From: CAYMJO01 sp964391305
GTDB taxonomy: Bacteria > Patescibacteriota > CALEFQ01
Length of the DNA: 28,141 nucleotides
Reading direction: 5' to 3'
Assembly (NCBI GenBank): GCA_964391305.1
Contig: CAYMJO010000008.1
Coordinates: 1-28,141 of the forward strand
The stretch's first letter is position 1. Every line of letters starts with the position of its first letter. The notes under the pieces were generated by a model, which saw only the letters and a list, made by a program, of their open reading frames with translations, was not told the origin of the DNA and searched no databases. Shown here piece after piece: positions 22,501 to 27,836 of the stretch. The position numbers were made by a program, and so were the translations under genes.

Positions 22501-23064
22501 GTTGATTAACTTTTGGTTTCTCGAGGTTGGAATATCCTGCAGTTCGAGATAATAATTTTCTTTTCCCAAAAGCTTTTGGTGCTTAAGGGCTTCCTCTTTT
22601 GCCCTTTCATAATTTCCATTTAAAATTTCCCTCGGGACTTGCCCCTGCTGACATCCCGAAAGAATTATCAGCCCCTCGCGGTATTTTTTTAAAAGATCAA
22701 AATCAATTCTTGGCTTGTAATAAAAACCTTCGAGATACGATTTAGTGGTCAGAAGAATCAGATTTTCAAATCCGGTTTTATTTTTTGCTAGAATAGTTAG
22801 ATGGTATGGCTTTGTATCGAGCCTTGGTCTTTTCAGATGCATGCCGTTTCTTGCTATGTACATCTCGGATCCGAAGATCGGCTTGATGCCCCTTGCCTTT
22901 GCCTCTTGGTAAAATTCCACGACATTGTACATATTTCCATGATCCGTAATTGCAATGGCGGTCATTCCGAGATTTTTTACGCGTTCCAAAATATCTGGAA
23001 TCTTTCCGAGTCCGTCGAGTAGAGAATAATGGCTGTGAGTGTGAAGATGGGTGAAATTCGTCAT
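19546..23064 (-). CDS. dnaE: DNA polymerase III subunit alpha (DnaE)
   Basis: DnaE is the replicative polymerase catalytic subunit. The 1172-residue protein starts with a PHP domain (HLHTHSHYSLLDG). The polymerase part has GPGRGSAPGS at 362-371 and the catalytic PDFDIDF at 403-409, with further palm and beta-clamp-binding regions. A C-terminal OB domain contains RVRIGGIITSIRRIM. PHP metal ligands appear intact: H8, H10, D41, H42, E67, H88, C138, D207 and H209. This suggests an active PHP exonuclease rather than the degenerate E. coli form. Start ATG 23064 begins the domain directly. An extended -10 lies upstream at 23105-23110. The SprT-like gene follows within 22 bases. Confidence 0.97.
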   Translation of the reverse strand: MTNFTHLHTHSHYSLLDGLGKIPDILERVKNLGMTAIAITDHGNMYNVVEFYQEAKARGIKPIFGSEMYIARNGMHLKRPRLDTKPYHLTILAKNKTGFENLILLTTKSYLEGFYYKPRIDFDLLKKYREGLIILSGCQQGQVPREILNGNYERAKEEALKHQKLLGKENYYLELQDIPTSRNQKLINKKLKQIASETKIPLAATNDIHYVSPDDKEAQDILLCIQTQKTVNDDKRMSMMEDDYSIKSPEEMAKAFEDVPEAIANTQKIADMCSVELKFDLDKAKLPKFEISGGKTPDEYLRELAKKGFEEKFSNAPSEKKEKVKKQIEYELSMIKKMGFADCYLFVQDFVNFAKKKEILVGPGRGSAPGSIVSYLLNITNLDPIEYNLIFERFINPERISLPDFDIDFSDSRRDEVIKYVEKKYGVEHVCQVITFGTMAARAAVRDTGRALGFPYDFCDKIAKLIPMFTTLKDALKNIPELREIYASDPQAKKLLDFAKKLENVARHSSTHACGIVATRLNLNKHIPRQKTSQGGKEATVTQYPVRKIDDLGFMVLDLLGLRNLSILQTALLIIQKTRDKKIKLEEIPKEDKKTFKLLQNAQTTGVFQLESSGMKRYLKELKPTEFKDIVSIVALYRPGPMEWIPDYIDGKHGRKKPKYLHPKLKPILEETYGIVIFQEQVLQMARDLAGFSLGEADVLRKAVGKKIASLLQEQKQKFIDGCVKNNISKEIARQVFHFIEPFAGYGFNRAHATGYAMIAYQTAYLKAHFPTEFMASLLAANQENMDRVAIEVAECSQMGIEILPPDVNESLRDFTVIAKNGKTITHSKTIRFGLAAIKNVSNNVIEKIKEEKEKNGKYKDLDDFMKRAYTSAMNKKSIESLIKSGAMDSFGERGQMLANAEKILTFGKNHFQATANGQKDLFGTTKESSKPKLGLTKAKTADKKTKLAWEKELLGLYVSEHPLLDYQDFLQKNTTRVADINQDLVNKRVRIGGIITSIRRIMTKTNKQMAFVKVEDMTKGIEVVVFPNIYGETAGLWMEENIVIIEGKVNDRDQELKILCDSAQKLTDKTNEVRLNNIGLVPPNNKAEKTRIASAIDKHIFIKIPGNCSQKTFENLKKTLSEADSGIHKVALLIPKSNNKYEKLETKYAVEKNNKLRENLEKVLGKGTISK

Positions 23065-23104
23065 TTCTTTAAGTTTTGGGTTTTGGCTTTTATTATTTTA
23101 GTCT

Positions 23105-23110
23105 ATTATA
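23105..23110 (-). promoter_or_regulatory. Extended -10 element upstream of dnaE
   Basis: On the minus strand TGTTATAAT (an extended -10, TGn-TATAAT) has its hexamer at 23110-23105. No good -35 is present at the normal distance. Transcription would start near 23098, leaving a leader of about 34 bases. Confidence 0.5.
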
Positions 23111-23189
23111 ACATTTTATCTTCTGCGCCATATTTTTGCAATCTATCACGAATTGTTTTGGGAATTGAAATTTTCATGCGAAGACAACT

Positions 23190-23235
23190 AAAAAACACGA
23201 AAGCCATGCTTTGTTTTTGGCCGTTCGTGCTTTTT
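23190..23235 (-). terminator. Intrinsic terminator after the ytxH-type gene
   Basis: CACGAA (23196-23201) pairs with TTCGTG (23224-23229), reinforced by GCC/GGC inside and an A/T flank on each side. Read on the minus strand the stem is followed by a run of six T. It begins a few bases after the YtxH stop codon and would end that two-gene transcript. The opposite strand also has a T-run, so it may work both ways. Confidence 0.6.
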
Positions 23236-23241
23236 GTATTT

Positions 23242-23499
23242 TTAATTTTTCTTAAATTCTCGTTCTGCCGCTTTGACGGCTTTGCCAGCTTTTTCCTTAA
23301 GATCCATAGCTTCTTCTTTTGCCGTTTCAATTCCCTTCAATGCCTTTTCCTTTGCCTCTAGAGCTTTTTTTCTAATTAGTTTTCTAGTTTCTTTTCCGGA
23401 CTGCGGAGCGTACAAAAGTCCAAGAGCTCCGCCGACAACCACTCCCATGAGAAGTCCCACCATAAAGTTTCCTGCGCCGTCACCTGAATTATTGTTCAT
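23242..23499 (-). CDS. YtxH domain-containing small membrane protein
   Basis: The 85-residue protein has a polar N-terminus, a glycine-rich transmembrane span at about residues 12-30 and the YtxH hallmark GALGLLYAPQSGKETRKLI. It ends with an alanine/lysine/glutamate helix that looks like a coiled coil or amphipathic helix. YtxH proteins are general-stress-associated in Bacillus, with no known biochemical activity. It is 27 bases downstream of another small membrane-helix protein and shares a terminator, so they form a pair. The DUF948-YtxH order is also common in Firmicutes. Confidence 0.8.
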   Translation of the reverse strand: MNNNSGDGAGNFMVGLLMGVVVGGALGLLYAPQSGKETRKLIRKKALEAKEKALKGIETAKEEAMDLKEKAGKAVKAAEREFKKN

Positions 23500-23526
23500 A
23501 TTTTTTATTTTAATTTTTTAAAAACT

Positions 23527-23865
23527 TTATTCTTTTTTTGTTTCGCAGTCATAATTGTCGCCATCGGCTTCTTTGAAATGTTTTATAAAAGTTTTTGCGA
23601 TTTGTATTCCTTTTATTATGCCTTCCATAGGCTGTGCCATTGAATCATTTATCCTTTTTACGGTTTGGCTGACCGAAGTGATGGCCTCTGTCGCCGCAGT
23701 TATAGCGCGGTCAGCTTTTTCCATGTTCTCGTTCAGTTTTATCATGGTTTTTCTTGACTCCTTCATCGTCTTTGCCGTTTGATACATTGCATAAGCAACA
23801 AATGCGGTTAATATTACTGCACCTACAGATAGAATGATGTATAAAGCTGTTAGCGCTGATTCCAT
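23527..23865 (-). CDS. Small single-pass membrane protein with coiled-coil tail (DUF948-like)
   Basis: The 112-residue product (ATG 23865) has one transmembrane helix at about residues 7-25 (ALYIILSVGAVILTAFVAYA-type) followed by a long amphipathic segment with repeated T, S, A and charged residues, as in DUF948 proteins. It ends in a charged tail. An in-frame ATG at 23901 would add 12 residues; a TTGACA-like sequence on this strand at 23901-23896 makes the shorter form more likely. The function is unknown. Its pairing with YtxH is the main support for the family reading. The upstream region carries a TGTCAGA repeat cluster. Confidence 0.65.
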   Translation of the reverse strand: MESALTALYIILSVGAVILTAFVAYAMYQTAKTMKESRKTMIKLNENMEKADRAITAATEAITSVSQTVKRINDSMAQPMEGIIKGIQIAKTFIKHFKEADGDNYDCETKKE

Positions 23866-23877
23866 AGTTTTGAAAAA

Positions 23878-23974
23878 TGTCAGAATCGTCAGAACTGTCA
23901 ATATGTCAGAGTTGTCGCTTTTTTAAAAAATATAGCAATTCCGCCGATTTTGACATTCTGACAGCTCTGACATA
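23878..23974. repeat. TGTCAGA repeat cluster with inverted copies
   Basis: TGTCAGA-type words occur at 23878-23885, 23887-23894 (CGTCAGAA), 23896-23900 and 23904-23910. Complementary copies occur at 23956-23963 (TTCTGACA) and 23965-23974. TATGTCAGAG (23902-23911) and CTCTGACATA (23965-23974) form a perfect 10-bp inverted repeat. It lies between two divergent genes and may be an operator array or a degenerate intergenic repeat. Confidence 0.55.
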
Positions 23975-24014
23975 GTATATTGTATCATTTTTTTAAAAAA
24001 TAATCAATGGTAAT

Positions 24015-24043
24015 TTGAAAAAATGTGGAAATTTTGTTATAAT
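24015..24043 (+). promoter_or_regulatory. Near-consensus promoter abutting the start codon at 24052
   Basis: TTGAAA (24015-24020), a 17-base spacer and an extended -10 (TG at 24035-24036, TATAAT at 24038-24043) form the strongest promoter in the window. Expected initiation at 24050-24052 falls on or next to the ATG at 24052, and there is no Shine-Dalgarno, so the mRNA is probably leaderless. A second TATAAT sits at 24045-24050. Confidence 0.7.
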
Positions 24044-24051
24044 CTATAATT

Positions 24052-24957
24052 ATGGATAGACAAAAAGATTTACAAAAGATAGATCAGGAAATGGACAGGG
24101 CTTTATTTATGTTGAGGCATGGCAGAAAAATTAAAGTTCTGGTTGTTATTTTGATAGTGATCGCGGTAGTTGGGATCGGGGCATATATAGGCTATGAAGT
24201 TTTTGTTCCCAAAAAAGAGTGTACGCTCGATGAGCATTGTCAAAAAGGGTATAGGTGCGATAATGGAAAATGTGCTGAAGAGCCAGTTGAGAAACCGCCG
24301 GCGGATCTTAAAATGCAGGTCGAAGGAGTTTATGTTTTTCCTTCCGTGCCTGGCAAGTATGATGTTCTTGCAATGATGAAAAATCCTGACAGATTTTGGG
24401 GGATTGTGGATATGGAATATGTTTTCATAGCCAAAGACTCTTCAGGGCGTGAAGTGGGCCGTTATGCCGGTGCTTCGTATATATTGCCTTCAGAAGAAAA
24501 ATATATTGCGGCAATAGCTGTTCCATTTGATGGAATCGTAACATCAGCGGACGTGGAGATTATTCCGCAGAAATGGGTTAAGGCGCCGGAGTACAAAGAA
24601 CCCAATATAGAGGTCAAAGATATTTCCTATAAAAAAGAAACCAATTTTGGAAAAAGCAAGCTTCTTGGCAAGTTGATAAATTCCAGCATATACAGTTTTG
24701 AAGAGGTGGAAGTCTATGCGGTGCTTTTGCGGGAGAGCGGAGAGCCCGCGGGAGTCAACCGTACAACTTTGAACGCGCTCTTTGCCGGCGAAGAAAGAGA
24801 TTTTACTTTGATTTGGTTCTCGGATATACCTTACGTAGTGGCAAGAGAAAATGTTAAAGTGGAAGCAGATATTTACAACACGGAGAATTTCGTAAAAGCT
24901 TCCAAGGCTGCGCCGGAGAAGTTTCAGTTTTACGAAGAGCCGGAGGAGGGAGAATAG
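24052..24957 (+). CDS. Membrane-anchored extracytoplasmic protein, unknown function
   Basis: The 301-residue protein has a charged N-terminus, one transmembrane span at about residues 27-49, then a short cysteine-rich module CTLDEHCQKGYRCDNGKC (four cysteines, EB/Dickkopf-like). Next comes a proline-rich linker (EEPVEKPPADL) and about 200 residues of beta-rich sequence with no enzyme motif, ending in an acidic EEPEEGE tail. The layout, inside-TM-outside, resembles surface proteins with FxLYD-like beta domains. The two halves of the beta region each read as a similar sandwich. It precedes rodA on the same strand after a stem-loop repeat; I would not assign a pathway. Confidence 0.6.
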   Translation: MDRQKDLQKIDQEMDRALFMLRHGRKIKVLVVILIVIAVVGIGAYIGYEVFVPKKECTLDEHCQKGYRCDNGKCAEEPVEKPPADLKMQVEGVYVFPSVPGKYDVLAMMKNPDRFWGIVDMEYVFIAKDSSGREVGRYAGASYILPSEEKYIAAIAVPFDGIVTSADVEIIPQKWVKAPEYKEPNIEVKDISYKKETNFGKSKLLGKLINSSIYSFEEVEVYAVLLRESGEPAGVNRTTLNALFAGEERDFTLIWFSDIPYVVARENVKVEADIYNTENFVKASKAAPEKFQFYEEPEEGE

Positions 24958-24983
24958 TTGCAAAAACAAATTAGGGTTTGTAT

Positions 24984-25013
24984 TGTGGGGACAGGTCATA
25001 GCCTGTCCCTACA
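24984..25013. repeat. GGGACAGG hairpin repeat element
   Basis: GGGACAGG (24988-24995), a 6-base loop and CCTGTCCC (25002-25009) form a perfect 8-bp stem; including a G-T wobble it extends to 12 bp (24984-25013). It looks like the dispersed REP-like elements found in many bacterial genomes. It is followed by A-rich sequence rather than a T-run, so it is not a typical terminator for the upstream gene. No second copy is visible in this window. Confidence 0.5.
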
Positions 25014-25043
25014 AAATATAATGAGGGATGCTGATATAATTTT

Positions 25044-26138
25044 ATGAACATTCGTTTTCTAAAAAAATTTGATTGGCTTATGCTTATTTCGGTTGTTCTT
25101 CTGCTTTTTCTTGGCGTGCTTATGATTTTCAGTGCGACACTTGGAGAAACCGGTGTTGATCGTGGAAACACGTATCGTCAGGTCGTATATATTGCGATAG
25201 GTTTGGGCTTTATGTTTTTTCTAAGTTTTTTTGATTATAGGGTTTTCAAAAATTATTCAGGGGTTATTTACATTTTAATGCTTGCTGCGCTTGTTGGTGT
25301 TTTAATCTTTGGCGCGGTTATTCGCGGTACTCGCGGATGGTTTGATTTGGGTGTTATCAACATTCAACCTGCGGAGTTCGCTAAATTCGTGTGTATAATT
25401 GTCCTCGCGAAGTATTTTTCAAAATATAAAGACGAGATGTATTATTTCAAGCACGTTTTAATCTCTGGGTTTTATGTTTTAGTGCCGGTTGTTCTCATTC
25501 TTCTGGAGCCTGATCTTGGTTCGGCTTTGATTCTAGTTTTAATTTGGCTTGGAATGATTTTTATGTCTGGAATACGCTATTGGCACATTGGCGCGATTCT
25601 TGGAGGGCTGGCTTTGTTTTCTCTGGCGGCATGGCGGTTTTTTCTTAAAGACTATCAGAAAGAAAGATTTCAGGTTTTTGTCGATCCTTCGTCCGATCCC
25701 CTTGGCAGGGGATATAATGTCACGCAGGCAAAGATTGCGATAGGGTCTGGGGGAATATACGGAAAGGGCTTGGGACATGGTTCGCAAAGCCAGCTCAAAT
25801 TTTTGCCGGAGCAGCATACGGATTTTGTGTTCGCTGTTCTTGCCGAAGAGCTTGGTTTTGTAGGCTGTCTTTTCTTGTTCGTCGCGTTTGGCTTTTTGTT
25901 TTATCGCATAGTTCGCATTGCCCAGCTCGCGAGAGACAATTTTGGCATGATGCTTTGCGTTGGCGTAGCCGTTCTAATTCTGTCACAGCTTTTCGTGAAT
26001 ATTGGAATGAACATTGGAATAGTTCCAGTCGCTGGCATTCCTCTGCCGTTCCTAAGTTTCGGAGGAAGCTCGATCGTCACGATTTTGCTTTGTATAGGCT
26101 TGGTACAGAATGTAGCTATTAGAAGAAGATCAGCTTGA
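25044..26138 (+). CDS. rodA: Rod-shape/peptidoglycan glycosyltransferase RodA (SEDS family)
   Basis: SEDS proteins polymerise lipid II into glycan strands together with a class B penicillin-binding protein. The 364-residue polytopic protein has about ten membrane spans and the family hallmarks: RGTRGWFDLGVINIQPAEFAK, EPDLGSALILVL and GYNVTQAKIAIGSGGIYGKG. It also has EQHTDFVFAVLAEELGFVG and AGIPLPFLSFGGSS. The FtsW/RodA distinction is not certain; the RodA reading comes from QPAEFAK and the absence of a division cluster. TATAAT at 25017-25022 and an extended -10 at 25032-25040 precede the ATG; no good -35. No PBP gene is adjacent. Confidence 0.92.
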   Translation: MNIRFLKKFDWLMLISVVLLLFLGVLMIFSATLGETGVDRGNTYRQVVYIAIGLGFMFFLSFFDYRVFKNYSGVIYILMLAALVGVLIFGAVIRGTRGWFDLGVINIQPAEFAKFVCIIVLAKYFSKYKDEMYYFKHVLISGFYVLVPVVLILLEPDLGSALILVLIWLGMIFMSGIRYWHIGAILGGLALFSLAAWRFFLKDYQKERFQVFVDPSSDPLGRGYNVTQAKIAIGSGGIYGKGLGHGSQSQLKFLPEQHTDFVFAVLAEELGFVGCLFLFVAFGFLFYRIVRIAQLARDNFGMMLCVGVAVLILSQLFVNIGMNIGIVPVAGIPLPFLSFGGSSIVTILLCIGLVQNVAIRRRSA

Positions 26139-26147
26139 GAATGAATA

Positions 26148-26192
26148 GCTTGACTCTTTTTGCTTGACTCTTTTGTTTTTGAGGTGTATAAT
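26148..26192 (+). promoter_or_regulatory. Promoter with duplicated -35 overlapping the start codon at 26191
   Basis: TTGACT at 26164-26169, a 17-base spacer and TATAAT at 26187-26192 form a near-consensus promoter whose -10 overlaps the ATG at 26191. GCTTGACTCTTTT is directly repeated at 26148-26160 and 26162-26174, so the -35 is duplicated with a 14-base period. A GAGGTG ribosome-site-like sequence at 26181-26186 lies inside the spacer. One of the two signals must be incidental; see the gene entry. Confidence 0.55.
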
Positions 26193-26574
26193 GAACATAC
26201 AAGATAACAAAGAGCTAAACACAAAAATGGTTCAAAAAAATATACCAAACAATGGTTTTACGGGCCATACAGGAAGCAAAGGCGAGGTGAGGCTTGTTTC
26301 TGCTTGTCCCCTTTGTAGAAAGCAGTATTCGCTGGACGAGTCTTATATTGTTGATGAAAATGCGGGAGTCTACCTGCTCCATACGGACTGCAAGAATTGT
26401 GGGAGCTCTATCGTTGCCACTCTGGTTGCGGGCAAGCATGCGGTGAGTTCTATGGGTTTGGTTACTGATATGACCAGCGGCGATGTGGAAAAATTTAGAA
26501 AGTCTTCGAAAATAAGTTGCGATGATTTGATAGATGTTCATGCGAGTCTTTGGGGCTTGAAACAGATGGTTTGA
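26191..26574 (+). CDS. Small zinc-ribbon protein, unknown function
   Basis: From ATG 26191 the product is 127 residues; cysteine pairs C39-P-L-C42 and C67-K-N-C70 form a likely zinc ribbon, and the C-terminal half (GDVEKFRKSSKISCDDLIDVH) is helical and charged. There is no membrane segment. I know no function; nucleic-acid binding or a ribosome/polymerase accessory role are guesses. The start is contested: a GAGGTG site favours 26191, but a near-perfect promoter has its -10 across that ATG, and transcripts from it would begin near 26199. That would leave ATG 26227 (115 residues) as the first usable start. It follows rodA by 52 bases and bL25 follows after 60. Confidence 0.6.
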   Translation: MNIQDNKELNTKMVQKNIPNNGFTGHTGSKGEVRLVSACPLCRKQYSLDESYIVDENAGVYLLHTDCKNCGSSIVATLVAGKHAVSSMGLVTDMTSGDVEKFRKSSKISCDDLIDVHASLWGLKQMV

Positions 26575-26599
26575 CATCGGTCAAAGAATTTGGTATTTT
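26571..26599 (+). promoter_or_regulatory. Candidate promoter of the bL25 gene
   Basis: A perfect TTGACA (26571-26576) overlapping the upstream stop codon is followed after 17 bases by TATTTT (26594-26599), a weak -10. Transcription would start near 26606, inside the inverted repeat at 26603-26621. Confidence 0.4.
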
Positions 26600-26602
26600 T
26601 AT

Positions 26603-26627
26603 ACAATGTTGAATACATTGTTTTTTT
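26603..26627 (+). promoter_or_regulatory. ACAATGT inverted repeat with T-run before bL25
   Basis: ACAATGT (26603-26609), a 5-base loop and ACATTGT (26615-26621) form a perfect 7-bp stem followed by seven T (26621-26627). It could be a weak terminator of the zinc-ribbon gene, or an attenuator or operator at the bL25 transcription start. The stem is AT-rich, so a strong terminator is doubtful. Confidence 0.4.
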
Positions 26628-26634
26628 GTAAAAA

Positions 26635-27390
26635 ATGCATAAGTTAAAAGTCAAAATTAGAAAAGATATTTCAAAGAAGGTAAAGGCCGTTCGAGAGAAG
26701 GGACTAGTCCCGGCTATTTTGTATGGACCCAAGGTCAATAATGAAAATCTCGAAGTCGATTACACCACATTTGAAAAGCTTTACGAGAAAGCCGGCTCAA
26801 GCAGTATAGTGGAACTCGATATTGGAGGCAAGAAAAAGAGGAATGTCCTAATTCAGGATGTCCAGCGGGATCCGGTGAGCGATAAATATTTGCACATCGA
26901 TTTTTATCAAATAAGAATGGATAAAAAACTTGAAGCGGAGGTCGAGCTTGAATTTATTGGAGAGTCTCTGGCTGTTAAGGATGATGGCGGTGTCCTTGTG
27001 AAAAATTTTGATGCGGTGGATGTGAAGTGTTTGCCGGTTCATCTTCCGTCTGGAATTACCGTTGATATTTCTCCCCTTAAGACTTTTGATGATGTTATAA
27101 AAATCAAGGACCTTAAGGTTGCGGACAAGGTAGAAATATTGCAGGATGGAGAGGAAGTTGTTGCCACGGTCACGCCCCCAAGGTCTGAAGAAGAGCTTGA
27201 AGCGCTTGAGGAAGAAGTGACAGAGGATGTCGAGGCTGTTGAAGGCGTTAAAGAAGAAGAAAAAGAAGAGGGCGAAGAGGCAGAGGCAGAAGGAGAAGCC
27301 AAGGGCGAAAAGAAGTCAGAGGCGGAAGGTGAAAAGAAAGAAGAAGTAAAAGGAGCAGAAAAGCCTTTGGAAAAAAAGAAAGAAAAATAA
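26635..27390 (+). CDS. rplY: Ribosomal protein bL25 (CTC family) with long charged tail
   Basis: bL25 binds 5S rRNA; CTC/TL5-type members carry an extra C-terminal beta domain. The first about 90 residues hold the 5S-binding domain with KAVREKGLVPAILYGP and QRDPVSDKYLHIDFYQI. Residues about 95-185 are the TL5 beta domain (VELEFIGESLAVKDDGGVL, then SGITVDISPL). The last about 65 residues are a low-complexity E/K/A-rich tail. The total of 251 residues exceeds the usual 185-220 because of the tail. The start ATG gives MHKLKVKIR; there is no clear Shine-Dalgarno. It ends just before a strong terminator, and the region upstream has a candidate promoter. Confidence 0.93.
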   Translation: MHKLKVKIRKDISKKVKAVREKGLVPAILYGPKVNNENLEVDYTTFEKLYEKAGSSSIVELDIGGKKKRNVLIQDVQRDPVSDKYLHIDFYQIRMDKKLEAEVELEFIGESLAVKDDGGVLVKNFDAVDVKCLPVHLPSGITVDISPLKTFDDVIKIKDLKVADKVEILQDGEEVVATVTPPRSEEELEALEEEVTEDVEAVEGVKEEEKEEGEEAEAEGEAKGEKKSEAEGEKKEEVKGAEKPLEKKKEK

Positions 27391-27417
27391 TAATATTGTT
27401 TTAGATAATGCGAAATT

Positions 27418-27453
27418 TTAAAAGCGCTTGTCGTAAGCGCTTTTAATTTTTTT
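27418..27453 (+). terminator. Intrinsic terminator after bL25
   Basis: TTAAAAGCGCTT (27418-27429), a 5-base loop and AAGCGCTTTTAA (27435-27446) form a perfect 12-bp stem followed by seven T (27447-27453). It is 28 bases after the bL25 stop and is the clearest terminator in the window. Confidence 0.9.
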
Positions 27454-27455
27454 GT

Positions 27456-27489
27456 AAATAAAAACAACCTCGGTTGTTCGAGGTTGTTT
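27456..27489 (-). terminator. Intrinsic terminator of the minus-strand membrane protein gene
   Basis: AAACAACCTCG (27462-27472), a 6-base loop and CGAGGTTGTTT (27479-27489) form a perfect 11-bp stem. Read on the minus strand it is followed by TTATTT, giving a U-rich tail. It lies 15 bases after the minus-strand gene ending at 27504 and faces the bL25 terminator, a normal convergent arrangement. Confidence 0.8.
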
Positions 27490-27503
27490 CTGTTTTTCGG
27501 TAT

Positions 27504-27809
27504 CTAGTAATAAACTGGTATTGTTGCCGGAACGACCGTTGAGACTATCATTGCTGAAATGACGAAGCTCATCACGATTCCCACTACGATTGCGACGATA
27601 GCGAGAATCAGACAAAGCTTTCCGAAACTTTTTGAGTCGTGATCAGGCTTGATAAGATAGACGATTCCAAGGATGATGCCAACGATCGGAATGATGAATG
27701 ATACGATGTACAGGATGACTCTTACACCGCCCTGCGGTGCGCTTCCTCCTTGCGCCGGCTGTGCGGGAGGGGGAGTCGGAGTTCCTGTCTGTGGATTTGG
27801 TTGTTGCAT
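27504..27809 (-). CDS. Small two-TM membrane protein with proline-rich N-terminus
   Basis: The 101-residue product begins with a Q/P/T-rich stretch (about residues 1-28, PTPPPAQPAQGG) and then has two transmembrane helices (about 32-53 and 66-92) around a short polar loop PDHDSKSFGKL. It resembles small DUF4190-like or zinc-ribbon-less membrane proteins with a proline-rich cytoplasmic or external tail, but I would not name a family with confidence. The function is unknown. It lies 27 bases downstream of another small DUF4190-type gene on the same strand and has its own terminator. Confidence 0.65.
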   Translation of the reverse strand: MQQPNPQTGTPTPPPAQPAQGGSAPQGGVRVILYIVSFIIPIVGIILGIVYLIKPDHDSKSFGKLCLILAIVAIVVGIVMSFVISAMIVSTVVPATIPVYY

Positions 27810-27836
27810 AGTTTTTTATTTTGTTATTTTTAAAAA

